From: an uncultured Collinsella sp.
GTDB taxonomy: Bacteria; Actinomycetota; Coriobacteriia; Coriobacteriales; Coriobacteriaceae
Length of the DNA stretch: 26,169 bases
Direction: 5' to 3'
Assembly: GCA_900752015.1 (NCBI GenBank)
Contig: CAADTZ010000054.1
Coordinates: 1-26,169, forward strand
Below are positions 1-7,193 of the stretch, in pieces. A model generated the notes under the pieces. It was given only the letters and a program-made list of their open reading frames with translations, was not told the DNA's origin and did no database searches. The position numbers and the translations under genes are program-made. Each line of letters starts with the position of its first letter. Position 1 is the first letter of the stretch.

Positions 1-598
1 CCACGGTGACATGCAAGCTTTTGTCCCACCAGGCGGCGGTGACGTTTAAGGAGGGGAAGTCGGTCGCGGCCTTGCGCACGGCCTCGTAGCTCGCACGGTA
101 ATCGTGCTTGACGACTACGACATGCTCGATCACGTCGCGCACGTAGCCCATGTCCACGAACTCCACGAGCGGCACGCGACCGGCGCCCGTCAGCTCAACA
201 TAGGAATCGAGCGCGAGAAAGGCGGAGAGAACGTCCGAGAAGCCAAAGCGGCCGTAGATGCTGCCGCCCACCGTGGCGGTATTGCGCAGCTGCACGCCCA
301 CGATGTCGTGGACGGCAAACTCAAAGACATTGTTGACAAGCGCGTTGAGCCCGGCATGACGCTCGAGCTGGCGCAGGGTGCACATGGCACCGCTGCGAAC
401 CTTGGTCTGGGTCTCCTTGATCTATTCGAGACCGCAGGCCGAAAGGTCAATCGCCGTCGCCACACGACGCGAACCCAGGCGCATCCAGATGCCGCCGCCC
501 ACAATCTTGTTGTTGCGGTTCTTCTGCAAGAGCTCATAGGCTTCGGCCGCGTTTCCAACACGGACGTAGGTACCGAACTTGAGCACGTTCTCCCCCAT
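1..598 (-). pseudogene. FAD-binding subunit of a molybdenum hydroxylase (YgfM/XdhB/CoxM type), interrupted by TAG and cut by the window edge
   Basis: Reading minus from the ATG at 598-596, preceded by a GGAGAG ribosome site, gives 58 codons, then TAG (422-424), then about 140 further codons in the same frame with no other stop until the window ends. Before the stop the protein has the FAD/diphosphate-type segment KIVGGGIWMRLGS. After it come RSGAMCTLRQLE and LRNTATVGGSIYGRFGFSD, the hallmark of the FAD subunit of xanthine dehydrogenase-like hydroxylases, which carries electrons from the Fe-S subunit to NAD or another acceptor. The RFGFSD variant resembles the YgfM-type subunits found with selenium-dependent molybdenum hydroxylases (recalled, not searched). 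The stop falls where relatives have an ordinary residue (GLD-K-IEE type), so AAG to TAG is a simple explanation. TAG is not the Sec codon. It is a pseudogene or a sequence error; its 3' end and partner subunits lie outside the window. Confidence 0.8.
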
Positions 599-613
599 CT
601 CTCCACTTGTCCA

Positions 614-629
614 GTACCTTTAAGTGTAC
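614..629. promoter_or_regulatory. imperfect dyad upstream of the FAD-subunit gene, with an extended -10-like motif
   Basis: The 16 bases start and end with GTAC and have a near-symmetric CTTTAAG core. On the minus strand the same stretch contains TGG followed by TACACT, an extended -10-like element about 25 bases before the ATG at 598. No good -35 is visible. It could be an operator-promoter for the broken FAD-subunit gene. This is weak pattern evidence only. Confidence 0.2.
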
Positions 630-693
630 CAAACGAGGGGGCACAGCTCGTGTCGGGACAAAATGAACCGTTTTCCTCCGTCGTATGCGGATC

Positions 694-725
694 AAAAAGG
701 CTCCCAGCCAAGATGGCTGGGAGCC
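694..725 (-). terminator. intrinsic terminator of gdhA
   Basis: Perfect 11-bp inverted repeat: GGCTCCCAGCC at 699-709 and GGCTGGGAGCC at 715-725, with a 5-base loop. On the minus strand it is followed by five T (698-694). It lies 27 bases after the gdhA stop and separates gdhA from the FAD-subunit gene downstream. Confidence 0.93.
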
Positions 726-752
726 TTCCGCGATGCTATATCGAGTGAAGAT

Positions 753-2108
753 TTAGCAGACGCCCTGGGCGAGCATGGCGTCGGCGACCTTCAGGAAGCC
801 GGCGATGTTGGCACCCATGACGAAGTTGCCCTCCTCGCCGTACTTCTTGGCGGTGTCGTCCACGTTGTGGAACATGCCGCGCATGAGCTGCTCGAGCTTG
901 CCGTCGACCTCTTCGAAGGTCCAGGACAGGTGCTCGGCGTTCTGACTCATCTCCAGGCCGGACACGAGCACGCCGCCGGCGTTGGCAGCCTTACCGGGCA
1001 TAAAGGCGACGCCGTTCTCCTGGAAGTAGGTCGTGGCCTCGATGGTCGTAGGCATGTTCGCGCCCTCGCCGACCACCTTGCAGCCGTTGGCGACGAGCGC
1101 CTGGGCGTCCTCGAGCAGCAGCGTGTTCTCGCGAGCGCAGGGCAGCGCGATGTCGCAGGGCAGCTGCCACACGCCGCGGCCGTCGCCCTCGTGCCACGTG
1201 GCATTAGGCTTCTCGTCGACGTACATAGCGAGCGTAACGCCCTTGTCGTGGCCGGAGCGCTTCTTGTTGTAGACGTGCTCGAGCACGGTGTAGTCGATGC
1301 CGTCGGGATCCTCGACCCAGCCATGGGTGTCGGAGCAGGCCAGCACCTTGCCGCCAAGCTGGGAGACCTTCTGGACCGCGTAGATGGCGACGTTACCGGA
1401 GCCGTGAACGACGACGTTCTTGCCCTCGAAGGAGTCGCCGCGGCTCTTGAGATACTCGTCCACAAAGTAGACCAGACCGTAACCGGTGGCCTCGGTACGG
1501 GCGAGCGAGCCGCCAAAGGAGAGGCCCTTGCCGGTAAGGACGCCGGTCCACTCGTTGGTCAGGCGCTTGTACTGACCGAACAGGTAGGCAACCTCGCGGC
1601 CGCCAACGCCCAGGTCGCCGGCGGGAACGTCGGTGTTGGGACCAATGTGGCGATAGAGCTCGGTCATGAAGGACTGGCAGAAGTGCATGATCTCGTTGTT
1701 GGACTTGCCCTTGGGGTCAAAGTCGGAGCCGCCCTTGCCGCCGCCCATGGGAAGGGTGGTCAGGCTGTTCTTGAGGATCTGCTCCAGACCCAGGAACTTG
1801 AGCATGCCCAGGGTGACCGTCGGGTTAAAGCGCAGGCCGCCCTTGTAGGGTCCAATGGCAGAGTTGAACTCGACGCGATAGCCGCGGTTGACCTGGACCT
1901 TGCCCTGGTCGTCGACCCAGGGGACACGGAACATAACGATGCGCTCGGGCTCGACAAGGCGCTCAAGCAGGGCGGCCTCCTCGTACTCGGGATGGGCGTC
2001 GAGCGCCGGCTGGATGGTGCCGAGGATCTCGGTCGCGGCCTGGATGAACTCAGGCTGCTCGGGATAGCGGGCCTTGAGCTCTTCGAGAACTTTCTGCGTG
2101 TAGCTCAT
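753..2108 (-). CDS. gdhA: glutamate dehydrogenase, hexameric NAD(P)-dependent type
   Basis: 451-residue enzyme interconverting 2-oxoglutarate plus ammonium and glutamate. The length and residue numbering match the small hexameric family (about 445-450 residues). K89 (GPYKGG) and K113 contact substrate, K125 lies in PMGGGKGGSDF, D165 lies in VPAGDLGVGG, and the dinucleotide-binding GSGNVA sits at 236-241. These correspond to well-studied positions in the clostridial enzyme. The start at MSYTQKV is chosen because GGAGGAAGC directly precedes it; the frame is open further upstream, but that part has no similarity. The gene stands alone and ends at the 694-725 hairpin. The family fits NADPH-linked assimilation, but NADH versus NADPH preference cannot be read safely by eye. 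In an amino-acid-fermenting gut anaerobe it could run in either direction. Confidence 0.96.
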   Translation of the reverse strand: MSYTQKVLEELKARYPEQPEFIQAATEILGTIQPALDAHPEYEEAALLERLVEPERIVMFRVPWVDDQGKVQVNRGYRVEFNSAIGPYKGGLRFNPTVTLGMLKFLGLEQILKNSLTTLPMGGGKGGSDFDPKGKSNNEIMHFCQSFMTELYRHIGPNTDVPAGDLGVGGREVAYLFGQYKRLTNEWTGVLTGKGLSFGGSLARTEATGYGLVYFVDEYLKSRGDSFEGKNVVVHGSGNVAIYAVQKVSQLGGKVLACSDTHGWVEDPDGIDYTVLEHVYNKKRSGHDKGVTLAMYVDEKPNATWHEGDGRGVWQLPCDIALPCARENTLLLEDAQALVANGCKVVGEGANMPTTIEATTYFQENGVAFMPGKAANAGGVLVSGLEMSQNAEHLSWTFEEVDGKLEQLMRGMFHNVDDTAKKYGEEGNFVMGANIAGFLKVADAMLAQGVC

Positions 2109-2173
2109 GCTTCCTCCAATGATGGGAAACGAAAATGTTGGTCGCGGCACCCTATGCGCCGCGAACTTTATCG

Positions 2174-2203
2174 AGTATGGATAATATCGCACTGTTGCAG
2201 CAA
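2174..2203 (-). promoter_or_regulatory. possible gdhA promoter
   Basis: On the minus strand TTGCTG (2203-2198) and CATACT (2179-2174) are separated by 18 bases, 65-95 bases before the gdhA ATG. Each box matches the housekeeping sigma consensus only partly. An alternative -10, TATTAT, lies inside the spacer. The rest of the gap up to 2320 shows no clear structure. Confidence 0.25.
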
Positions 2204-2321
2204 AGTTTCGCATAAGCCGACGAGCGGATGTTTCGTTTTGATTACGATGCAGGTAGAAGCGTTTTTGAGTGCCTGACGTGCAAAACCCGTGTTTCAAACC
2301 TGTTTCGTCCACGTGTTCTAA

Positions 2322-2356
2322 ACCACCACATTGGGGACAGGCACCTTTGTGGTGGT
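2322..2356. repeat. inverted repeat with GGGGACAGGCACC core (REP-like element, possible terminator)
   Basis: ACCACCACA (2322-2330) and TGTGGTGGT (2348-2356) are perfect 9-base arms around a 17-base centre that contains GGGGACAGGCACC. It sits 8 bases after the stop of the DUF3343 gene, so on the minus strand it may also end that transcript, although only a short T run follows. Motifs of the GGGGACAGGCACC kind are known as dispersed intergenic repeats in several bacteria. Whether this one is dispersed cannot be seen from a single copy. Confidence 0.6.
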
Positions 2357-2364
2357 GTTGGTGG

Positions 2365-2760
2365 TTAGAGGACGAGCTGATGGTAGTCGGCGGGGGTTAC
2401 GCGGCCTTCGGTGGCAGCGCGGAAGGCGGCGAGCGCATCGCCCGAGAACGGCATGGCCCAGCACAGCCCGCAGCCGGCGGTAATGGAGCCGGGCAATGGC
2501 ATGATGCGCCCGGGCACGCCGGCATCCAGGCACAGCTGCTCGCATTCCATCACATCAAAGGTGCTGTCAAACGACACGATGATCTTGCGCTCGTGGTCGA
2601 GGGCATCACCGGACGGGCCTTCGCGGTGTGCTTCACGATACGCCGCGGCGGCCGCTTCCTCTTCCGCGGTATGTCCACAGCCACTGCAGCCGCAGGTACA
2701 GGGCTCGGAACCATCGCAAGTGCAAGGCTCTCCCGTGTCGGGGAAAATATCGTGAGACAT
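2365..2760 (-). CDS. DUF3343 protein (putative Se/S carrier-like) with a Cys-rich N-terminus
   Basis: 131 residues. The C-terminal part from about residue 58 (KIIVSFDSTFDVMECEQL, then MPLPGSITAGCGLC) has the shape of DUF3343, a small family described as putative selenium or sulfur carriers and often found next to selenium-utilisation genes. The conserved GCG-type cysteine motif is present as GCGLC. The first 35 residues are unusual: seven cysteines in a run of CTC, CTCGC and SGCGH motifs that could bind a metal or be redox-active. It starts 15 bases after mobA, with GGAG ahead of the ATG, so it probably closes the sel-mob transcript. Its position beside selA, selB and tRNA-Sec supports a selenium role. 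Its biochemical function is not established. Confidence 0.8.
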   Translation of the reverse strand: MSHDIFPDTGEPCTCDGSEPCTCGCSGCGHTAEEEAAAAAYREAHREGPSGDALDHERKIIVSFDSTFDVMECEQLCLDAGVPGRIMPLPGSITAGCGLCWAMPFSGDALAAFRAATEGRVTPADYHQLVL

Positions 2761-2775
2761 GGCAACTCCAATCGT

Positions 2776-3408
2776 CTAGGCGAGTAACTCGGCCGCCGCA
2801 AACTCCTCGGGCGTATTGACGTTCTCAAAGCAGAGCGTCGAGCCGGCGACCTTAACGATTTGCGGCTCATCCATATAACCGGCCTGAACGCGATTGATCA
2901 GGCAGCGAATGCGCTGGCGGTCGCAGGAGAGCAGCTCTTGGGCAACCGGCGCACACGCGTCACGGCGCCAGACGGCGCAAAGCGGCTCAATCCCCCGCTC
3001 CTCGCGCGGCACGCACACGTCGAGCGCCTCGGCCTCGACACAGCCAGCAAGGGCACCGATTAGCTCCGAAGAGACAAACGGCATATCACAGGCGACGATA
3101 GCAACGAGAGGCAGCCGGGCCGCAGTCAGCGAACTCGCGATGCCGCGCATGGCGCCCGCCGGCCCCTCAAGGTCCGGCACTATTCGCGGCACCAGGCCGC
3201 CAAACGCGCGCTCCTCAAGGTAGGCAAGCTCGCTGGGACGCGAAGTCGTCACGACTAACTCGCCGGCAACTGGCGCCAGCCGACCCAGCACGCGCTCGAT
3301 GAGCGGCTCGCCGCAAAACGCCATACGCGCCTTATCGCAGCCCATGCGCGACGACAACCCGCCCGCCTGGACGACACAAGAAAGATCGGCACGTCTTACG
3401 GTAGTCAT
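2776..3408 (-). CDS. mobA: molybdenum cofactor guanylyltransferase MobA (NTP-transferase family)
   Basis: 210 residues, the usual MobA length. The N-terminus carries the nucleotidyltransferase signature AGGLSSRMGCDKA (residues 15-27) and the metal-binding segment ACDMPF follows mid-protein. MobA joins GMP from GTP to molybdopterin-Mo to make the guanine dinucleotide cofactor needed by enzymes of the DMSO-reductase family, including FdhF and the oxidoreductase at 7194-9311. The start at MTTVRRAD is preferred: GGAGGTG lies 10 bases upstream, whereas the in-frame ATG seven codons earlier overlaps that same site. The open frame extends back through the tRNA-Sec gene, which is not coding. A less likely alternative is a MocA/YgfJ-type cytidylyltransferase for a molybdenum hydroxylase. 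Co-directional with the sel genes and followed closely by the DUF3343 gene. Confidence 0.85.
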   Translation of the reverse strand: MTTVRRADLSCVVQAGGLSSRMGCDKARMAFCGEPLIERVLGRLAPVAGELVVTTSRPSELAYLEERAFGGLVPRIVPDLEGPAGAMRGIASSLTAARLPLVAIVACDMPFVSSELIGALAGCVEAEALDVCVPREERGIEPLCAVWRRDACAPVAQELLSCDRQRIRCLINRVQAGYMDEPQIVKVAGSTLCFENVNTPEEFAAAELLA

Positions 3409-3496
3409 ACGGCAAAACACCTCCATCGGCACGTTCATAATCCAGCACACGGGGCAAATACCGTAGGCGACATGAGAGGCGGCACGGCAAACCCAT

Positions 3497-3553
3497 GTAA
3501 AAACAAAACAGCGCCTTTGCGGCACGCAGCAAGACCGCGAGCACAAAAGCGCT
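3497..3553 (-). terminator. intrinsic terminator after tRNA-Sec
   Basis: Minus-strand arms AGCGCTTTTG (3553-3544) and CAAAGGCGCT (3519-3510) pair over 10 bases with one G-U, and are followed by a T-rich tail (TGTTTTGTTTTT, 3509 downward). The 24-base loop may fold further. It begins 10 bases after the CCA end of tRNA-Sec, so it can end the tRNA transcript while allowing some read-through to mobA. Confidence 0.75.
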
Positions 3554-3562
3554 GGTAGCGTA

Positions 3563-3659
3563 TGGCGGGAACGTATGTGAATCGAACACATCCAAGACGT
3601 TTTGCACGCCTCGCAACGGTTTTGAGGACCGCGGAGCCCACCGGAGCCCATCCGTTCCC
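3563..3659 (-). tRNA. selC: tRNA-Sec (anticodon UCA)
   Basis: 97 bases including an encoded CCA. Reading minus: acceptor strand GGGAACG pairs with CGTTCCC. The D stem is 6 bp (GGGCTC, loop CGGT, GGGCTC, with G-U pairs). The 5-bp anticodon stem closes loop CCTCAAA, whose anticodon TCA reads UGA. There is a long variable arm of about 7 bp (GAGGCGT with ACGTCTT), and the T arm is ATGTG, TTCGATT, CACAT. The long D stem, short D loop and large variable arm are characteristic of selenocysteine tRNA. The usual eighth acceptor pair would be G opposite A here. The gene lies 36 bases after selB. It supplies Sec for the UGA in fdhF. Confidence 0.95.
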
Positions 3660-3671
3660 AAGTGCGGAGGT

Positions 3672-3680
3672 ATTTTACCA
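3672..3680 (-). promoter_or_regulatory. extended -10 promoter for tRNA-Sec
   Basis: On the minus strand TGG is followed by TAAAAT (3680-3672), a five-of-six match to a -10 box with the TGn extension, in the short gap between selB and the tRNA. A start 6-7 bases further on would give a leader of about six bases before the mature tRNA end at 3659. No good -35 is seen, which is tolerable for extended -10 promoters. It suggests the tRNA is transcribed independently of selAB as well. Confidence 0.5.
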
Positions 3681-3695
3681 AACCGAGCAGCAAAT

Positions 3696-5663
3696 CTAGC
3701 GCAGGGAGCGCAGGCCGCCGGCATCCTTGTCGAGCACCGTAAAGCGCACGGCATCCAGGTGCTCCAAGATGCTGATGGCGCGTTTGCGCGACACGCCCAG
3801 GGCCTCGCGCAGCACGCTCGTGGTGGCAGCGCCGCCGGCTGCCTCAATGGCGGCGGCGACGAGTTCGCGCGCATGGGCCTCGGCGGCAGCGGACAGGGCA
3901 ACGTCGCGCTCGACCTTCACGATCGAGCGGTTGAGCGAAAGCTCGCGCAGGGCACGCGTCATGGTGTCGCGATCGAGCTGCAGCTGCTCGCCCACCTCGG
4001 GCAACGTCGGTGCATCGAGGCCAGCTTCGTCCAGCAAGGCAACGATACGTTCGCAAGCCTCTCGCACCACGCGTGCCGCCGCGGCGGCCGAATGCGGATC
4101 GAATACCTCGGCGCCCTCGGCGGCGCACACGCCACGCGAGCAGCCCTCGGCAATCAGAGCCGCGGCAACGCCTTCATCAGCGGCAGGCCACGCAGCATGG
4201 GCAACGGCGCCGGGCGTAAAGCCCGTCTCCTTGGGAGCCGCCGCGTGCATGGCTGACAGGGTCGCCGCCAGTGCATCCATCGCGGCGTCGAGCGCGGAAG
4301 AATCTGCATACAGCGAGCCATCCGAGCCTGCAAGCGCGCAAGCAGCGCCCTGCGCCACCAACCCGCGCAGTGCGGCATCGACCTCGCCGATACCAAGATC
4401 CAAAGCCTCGGCAACATCAACCGCCGTAACCGGCAGCGTCTGCAGCGCCAGCCATGCGCCCACACCGCCCGCGATATCGCCGGACTCGAGCGCCGCATAC
4501 AGTGCACGCTCTCCTTCGACAAGCTCGCGCGATCGACGGCAGCGCGAAAGCAGCACGCGCCCACCGCCAATAAGCATCACGGGCGAATAGGACAGCACCA
4601 CGGCATGGTCTCCGGCTCGCAGCGGCAGCGGCTCCTCCACGCGCACCTGCACGGTACGGGTCTCGCCCACCGCCATGGGGGCCTCGCCCTCCATGAACAT
4701 GATGCGACCGACCCCCTCGGCCGTACCCGCCATCACGTGCACACGCGCACCCGACTCGAGCACACGCGGCTTGGCTCCCTCGCGACCCAAATACGTAAAC
4801 GTCATCATAAAGCGCATCGTCTGCCCAAAGCGGCCCGCCACGCCGAGCATCTCACCGCGATCGAGCGCGGCGACATCATCGCCCACCAAGTTGAGTGCCA
4901 CGCGCTGTCCCGGCAGTGCTCGCGGCGTATCGCCATGCACCTGAATCCCGCGCACGCGACAGACTGTACGCGACGGCAAAGCCATCAGCTCGTCGCCCAC
5001 CGCAACCGGCGCATCGTGCAGCGTTCCCGTCACGACGGTGCCGACGCCCTTGATCGTAAAGCAGCGGTCGATGGGCAGACGCGGCGCGGCATCGGTGAGC
5101 TCGGAACGGTCGCGGCAAGCATCCCAGCAGGCACTTACCTGCTCGTCGAGCACCGCAAGCAGCCCGTCAATCCCCTCGCCTGTCTTGGACGACACAGGCA
5201 CGATCGGCGCGCCCGCAAACACGGTACCCGACAAAAAGTCATCGACATCAAGCTCGGCAAGCTCGGTCATCTCGGCATCGGCCAGGTCGCACATAGTCAG
5301 CGCCACCACCATGTGTGTGACGCCCAGCAGCTCCAGCACATGCACGTGCTCGCGGGTCTGCGGCATCACGCCCTCAACGGCAGAGACCACCAGCACGGCA
5401 ACGTCAATGCCCGTGGCACCCTGCACCATGGCGCGCAGGTAATGCGCGTGGCCCGGCACGTCGACCAGGCCAACGATCTTGCCACTCGGCAGCGCCAGCT
5501 CGCCAAAGCCCAGCTCAACGGTCATGCCGCGGCGACGCTCAACCTCCAGACGGTCGGGATTCTTGCCGGTCAGTGCCTCGATCAGTGCCGACTTACCGTG
5601 GTCAACGTGGCCCGCCGTACCAACGATAACGGGACACTCCACCAGCGACTGAAACTCACTCAT
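3696..5663 (-). CDS. selB: selenocysteine-specific elongation factor SelB
   Basis: 655 residues, slightly longer than typical (about 610-640). It is a GTPase that binds Sec-tRNA-Sec and the mRNA SECIS hairpin and delivers Sec to UGA on the ribosome. The G1 loop is GTAGHVDHGKS (15-25), the switch region is RRRGMTVELGF (44-54) and G3 is DVPGH (68-72). EF-Tu-like beta-barrel domains follow, and the C-terminal half is the alanine-rich winged-helix region that reads SECIS RNA (HLDAVRFTV near the end). The G4 motif reads TMCD (123-126), where TKxD or NKxD is usual. Its ATG overlaps the selA stop by 4 bases (ATGA), so the two are translationally coupled. tRNA-Sec follows after 36 bases. Its one clear client in the window is fdhF. 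Confidence 0.96.
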   Translation of the reverse strand: MSEFQSLVECPVIVGTAGHVDHGKSALIEALTGKNPDRLEVERRRGMTVELGFGELALPSGKIVGLVDVPGHAHYLRAMVQGATGIDVAVLVVSAVEGVMPQTREHVHVLELLGVTHMVVALTMCDLADAEMTELAELDVDDFLSGTVFAGAPIVPVSSKTGEGIDGLLAVLDEQVSACWDACRDRSELTDAAPRLPIDRCFTIKGVGTVVTGTLHDAPVAVGDELMALPSRTVCRVRGIQVHGDTPRALPGQRVALNLVGDDVAALDRGEMLGVAGRFGQTMRFMMTFTYLGREGAKPRVLESGARVHVMAGTAEGVGRIMFMEGEAPMAVGETRTVQVRVEEPLPLRAGDHAVVLSYSPVMLIGGGRVLLSRCRRSRELVEGERALYAALESGDIAGGVGAWLALQTLPVTAVDVAEALDLGIGEVDAALRGLVAQGAACALAGSDGSLYADSSALDAAMDALAATLSAMHAAAPKETGFTPGAVAHAAWPAADEGVAAALIAEGCSRGVCAAEGAEVFDPHSAAAAARVVREACERIVALLDEAGLDAPTLPEVGEQLQLDRDTMTRALRELSLNRSIVKVERDVALSAAAEAHARELVAAAIEAAGGAATTSVLREALGVSRKRAISILEHLDAVRFTVLDKDAGGLRSLR

Positions 5664-7117
5664 CGAGCAATCGCCTTCTCAACGCACGCGACGAGCGTCG
5701 ACGCCGCCGTCTCGATATCGCGGTCGCCCACAAGCGTACGGACGTCAAACAAAATGCGATCGTGCGAGGTTCGCGTGACGACCGGCGTATCGAAGTCTTG
5801 AACGAGCGAGCGCTTGAGCGCGTCGACAGACAGGCGCCCGTCGACCGGGCAGACGGCCACGCACATGGTGGGCAGCTCGACGGTGGGCAGCGAGCCGCCG
5901 CCGGGAGTCGACGACTCCTCGACGATTTCCACCTGCACGGCACACGGGCAGCCAGCCTTATCGAGGCCCGCCACCATCAACTCGCGCAGCTTGCGTGCGC
6001 GACGCTCCAGATGAGCCTGCGGAAGCGTGAGCATGTTGAGCACCGGCACCTCGCGATGGGCCACATCCGCCCCATCCATGTAAATGCGCAGTGTGGCCTC
6101 GAGCGCCGCCAGCGCGATCTTGCCCGGGCGCAGGGCGCGCATAAGCGGATGTGACCCACAGGCCTGGACCAGATCGCGACGGCCCATGATAATGCCCGCT
6201 TGTGCGGCACCGAGCAGCTTATCGCCCGAGCACGACACGATATCGAGCCCCGCCGCGACCGAAGCCGGCGTGGTTTCTTCGCCGCCGCGCACCAAGATGT
6301 CGTCGGGCAACAGCGCGCCCGACCCCTGGTCCTCGTAGAACAGCAGACCATGCTTGTGGGCCAGGGCGGCGAGCTCCCTTGAGCTCACTTCCTCGTGAAA
6401 ACCCTCGATGCGATAGTTGGAAGGATGAACCTTGAGGATCATTGCCGTTTCGGGCGTGATGGCGCGCTCATAGTCGCTCAAATGCGTGCGGTTGGTGGCC
6501 CCGACCTCAACGAGCTTGGCACCCGAGGCCTCCATAACATCGGGGATACGGAAACTGCCGCCGATCTCGACAAGCTCGCCGCGGCTGACGATAACCTCTT
6601 TGCCCGCGGCATGAGTCGCCAGCACTAGCAGCACCGCGGCGGCGTTGTTGTTGACCACGAGCGCGTCCTCGGCACCGGTAAGCGAGCGGATCAGCTGCGC
6701 GGCATGCTCCTTGCGCGACCCGCGCGAGCAGGCATCCACGCTGTACTCGAGCGTGCTGTACCCGCGCGCGACCTCAGCCACGGCCTTGGCGGCCGACTCC
6801 GCGAGCGGGGCACGACCCAAGTTGGTATGGATAACCACACCCGTGGCGTTGACGGCGGGACGCAGGCTCGGCAACGCGGAGCGGTGCGCACGCCACTCGA
6901 TGGCCGAAGCCAGGTCGCGCTTAGAGCGCGGGGCGGCACCGGCACGAATCGCGGCGCGCTCCTCGTCGAGCTCGGCCGGGACGGCGGCATGCACCACCGC
7001 GTCGCAGGTCTCCCCCGCCGCCTTCACTACCGGCCACTCGGCAAGCAGCTCGTTGACGGAGGGAATGGCGCGCAGGCGGGCGCGCACCTCATCGGACATG
7101 TTCTGGCTATCACTCAT
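5660..7117 (-). CDS. selA: L-seryl-tRNA(Sec) selenium transferase SelA
   Basis: 485 residues (E. coli about 463). A PLP enzyme that converts Ser-tRNA-Sec to Sec-tRNA-Sec using selenophosphate. The family segment VNATGVVIHTNLGRAPL is at 89-105, and K300 in SGDKLLGAAQAGII is the expected PLP lysine. The presence of SelA, rather than the SepSecS/PSTK route, is the normal bacterial pathway. The start at MSDSQN has GAAAGG 6 bases upstream; a second ATG at codon 7 is possible. First gene of the sel block, 76 bases after the oxidoreductase gene at 7194-9311, and overlapping selB by 4 bases. The selenophosphate synthetase SelD needed to supply its substrate is not in the window. Confidence 0.97.
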   Translation of the reverse strand: MSDSQNMSDEVRARLRAIPSVNELLAEWPVVKAAGETCDAVVHAAVPAELDEERAAIRAGAAPRSKRDLASAIEWRAHRSALPSLRPAVNATGVVIHTNLGRAPLAESAAKAVAEVARGYSTLEYSVDACSRGSRKEHAAQLIRSLTGAEDALVVNNNAAAVLLVLATHAAGKEVIVSRGELVEIGGSFRIPDVMEASGAKLVEVGATNRTHLSDYERAITPETAMILKVHPSNYRIEGFHEEVSSRELAALAHKHGLLFYEDQGSGALLPDDILVRGGEETTPASVAAGLDIVSCSGDKLLGAAQAGIIMGRRDLVQACGSHPLMRALRPGKIALAALEATLRIYMDGADVAHREVPVLNMLTLPQAHLERRARKLRELMVAGLDKAGCPCAVQVEIVEESSTPGGGSLPTVELPTMCVAVCPVDGRLSVDALKRSLVQDFDTPVVTRTSHDRILFDVRTLVGDRDIETAASTLVACVEKAIAR

Positions 7118-7193
7118 GTACGGCCTTTCAAAACCAAAGGTGAATCAATCGTTCGAACATCAAACTATCAGCCAATTCGATCGGCTGAGTCAA

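Noticed and set aside
422..424. TAG as a recoded amino acid in the FAD subunit
   Set aside because: The local machinery decodes UGA, not UAG, and nothing suggests pyrrolysine; a mutation or sequence error is simpler.
624..2276. 550-codon plus-strand frame over gdhA
   Set aside because: Runs through the gdhA terminator hairpin and opposite a clear enzyme with intact catalytic residues.
3409..3693. N-terminal extension of mobA through tRNA-Sec
   Set aside because: The open frame reads across the tRNA gene and its terminator; MobA homology begins only at MTTVRRADL.
4605..5801. Long plus-strand frame opposite selB
   Set aside because: Same antisense artefact: His/Arg/Gln-rich, no motifs, while selB on the other strand has all GTPase motifs.
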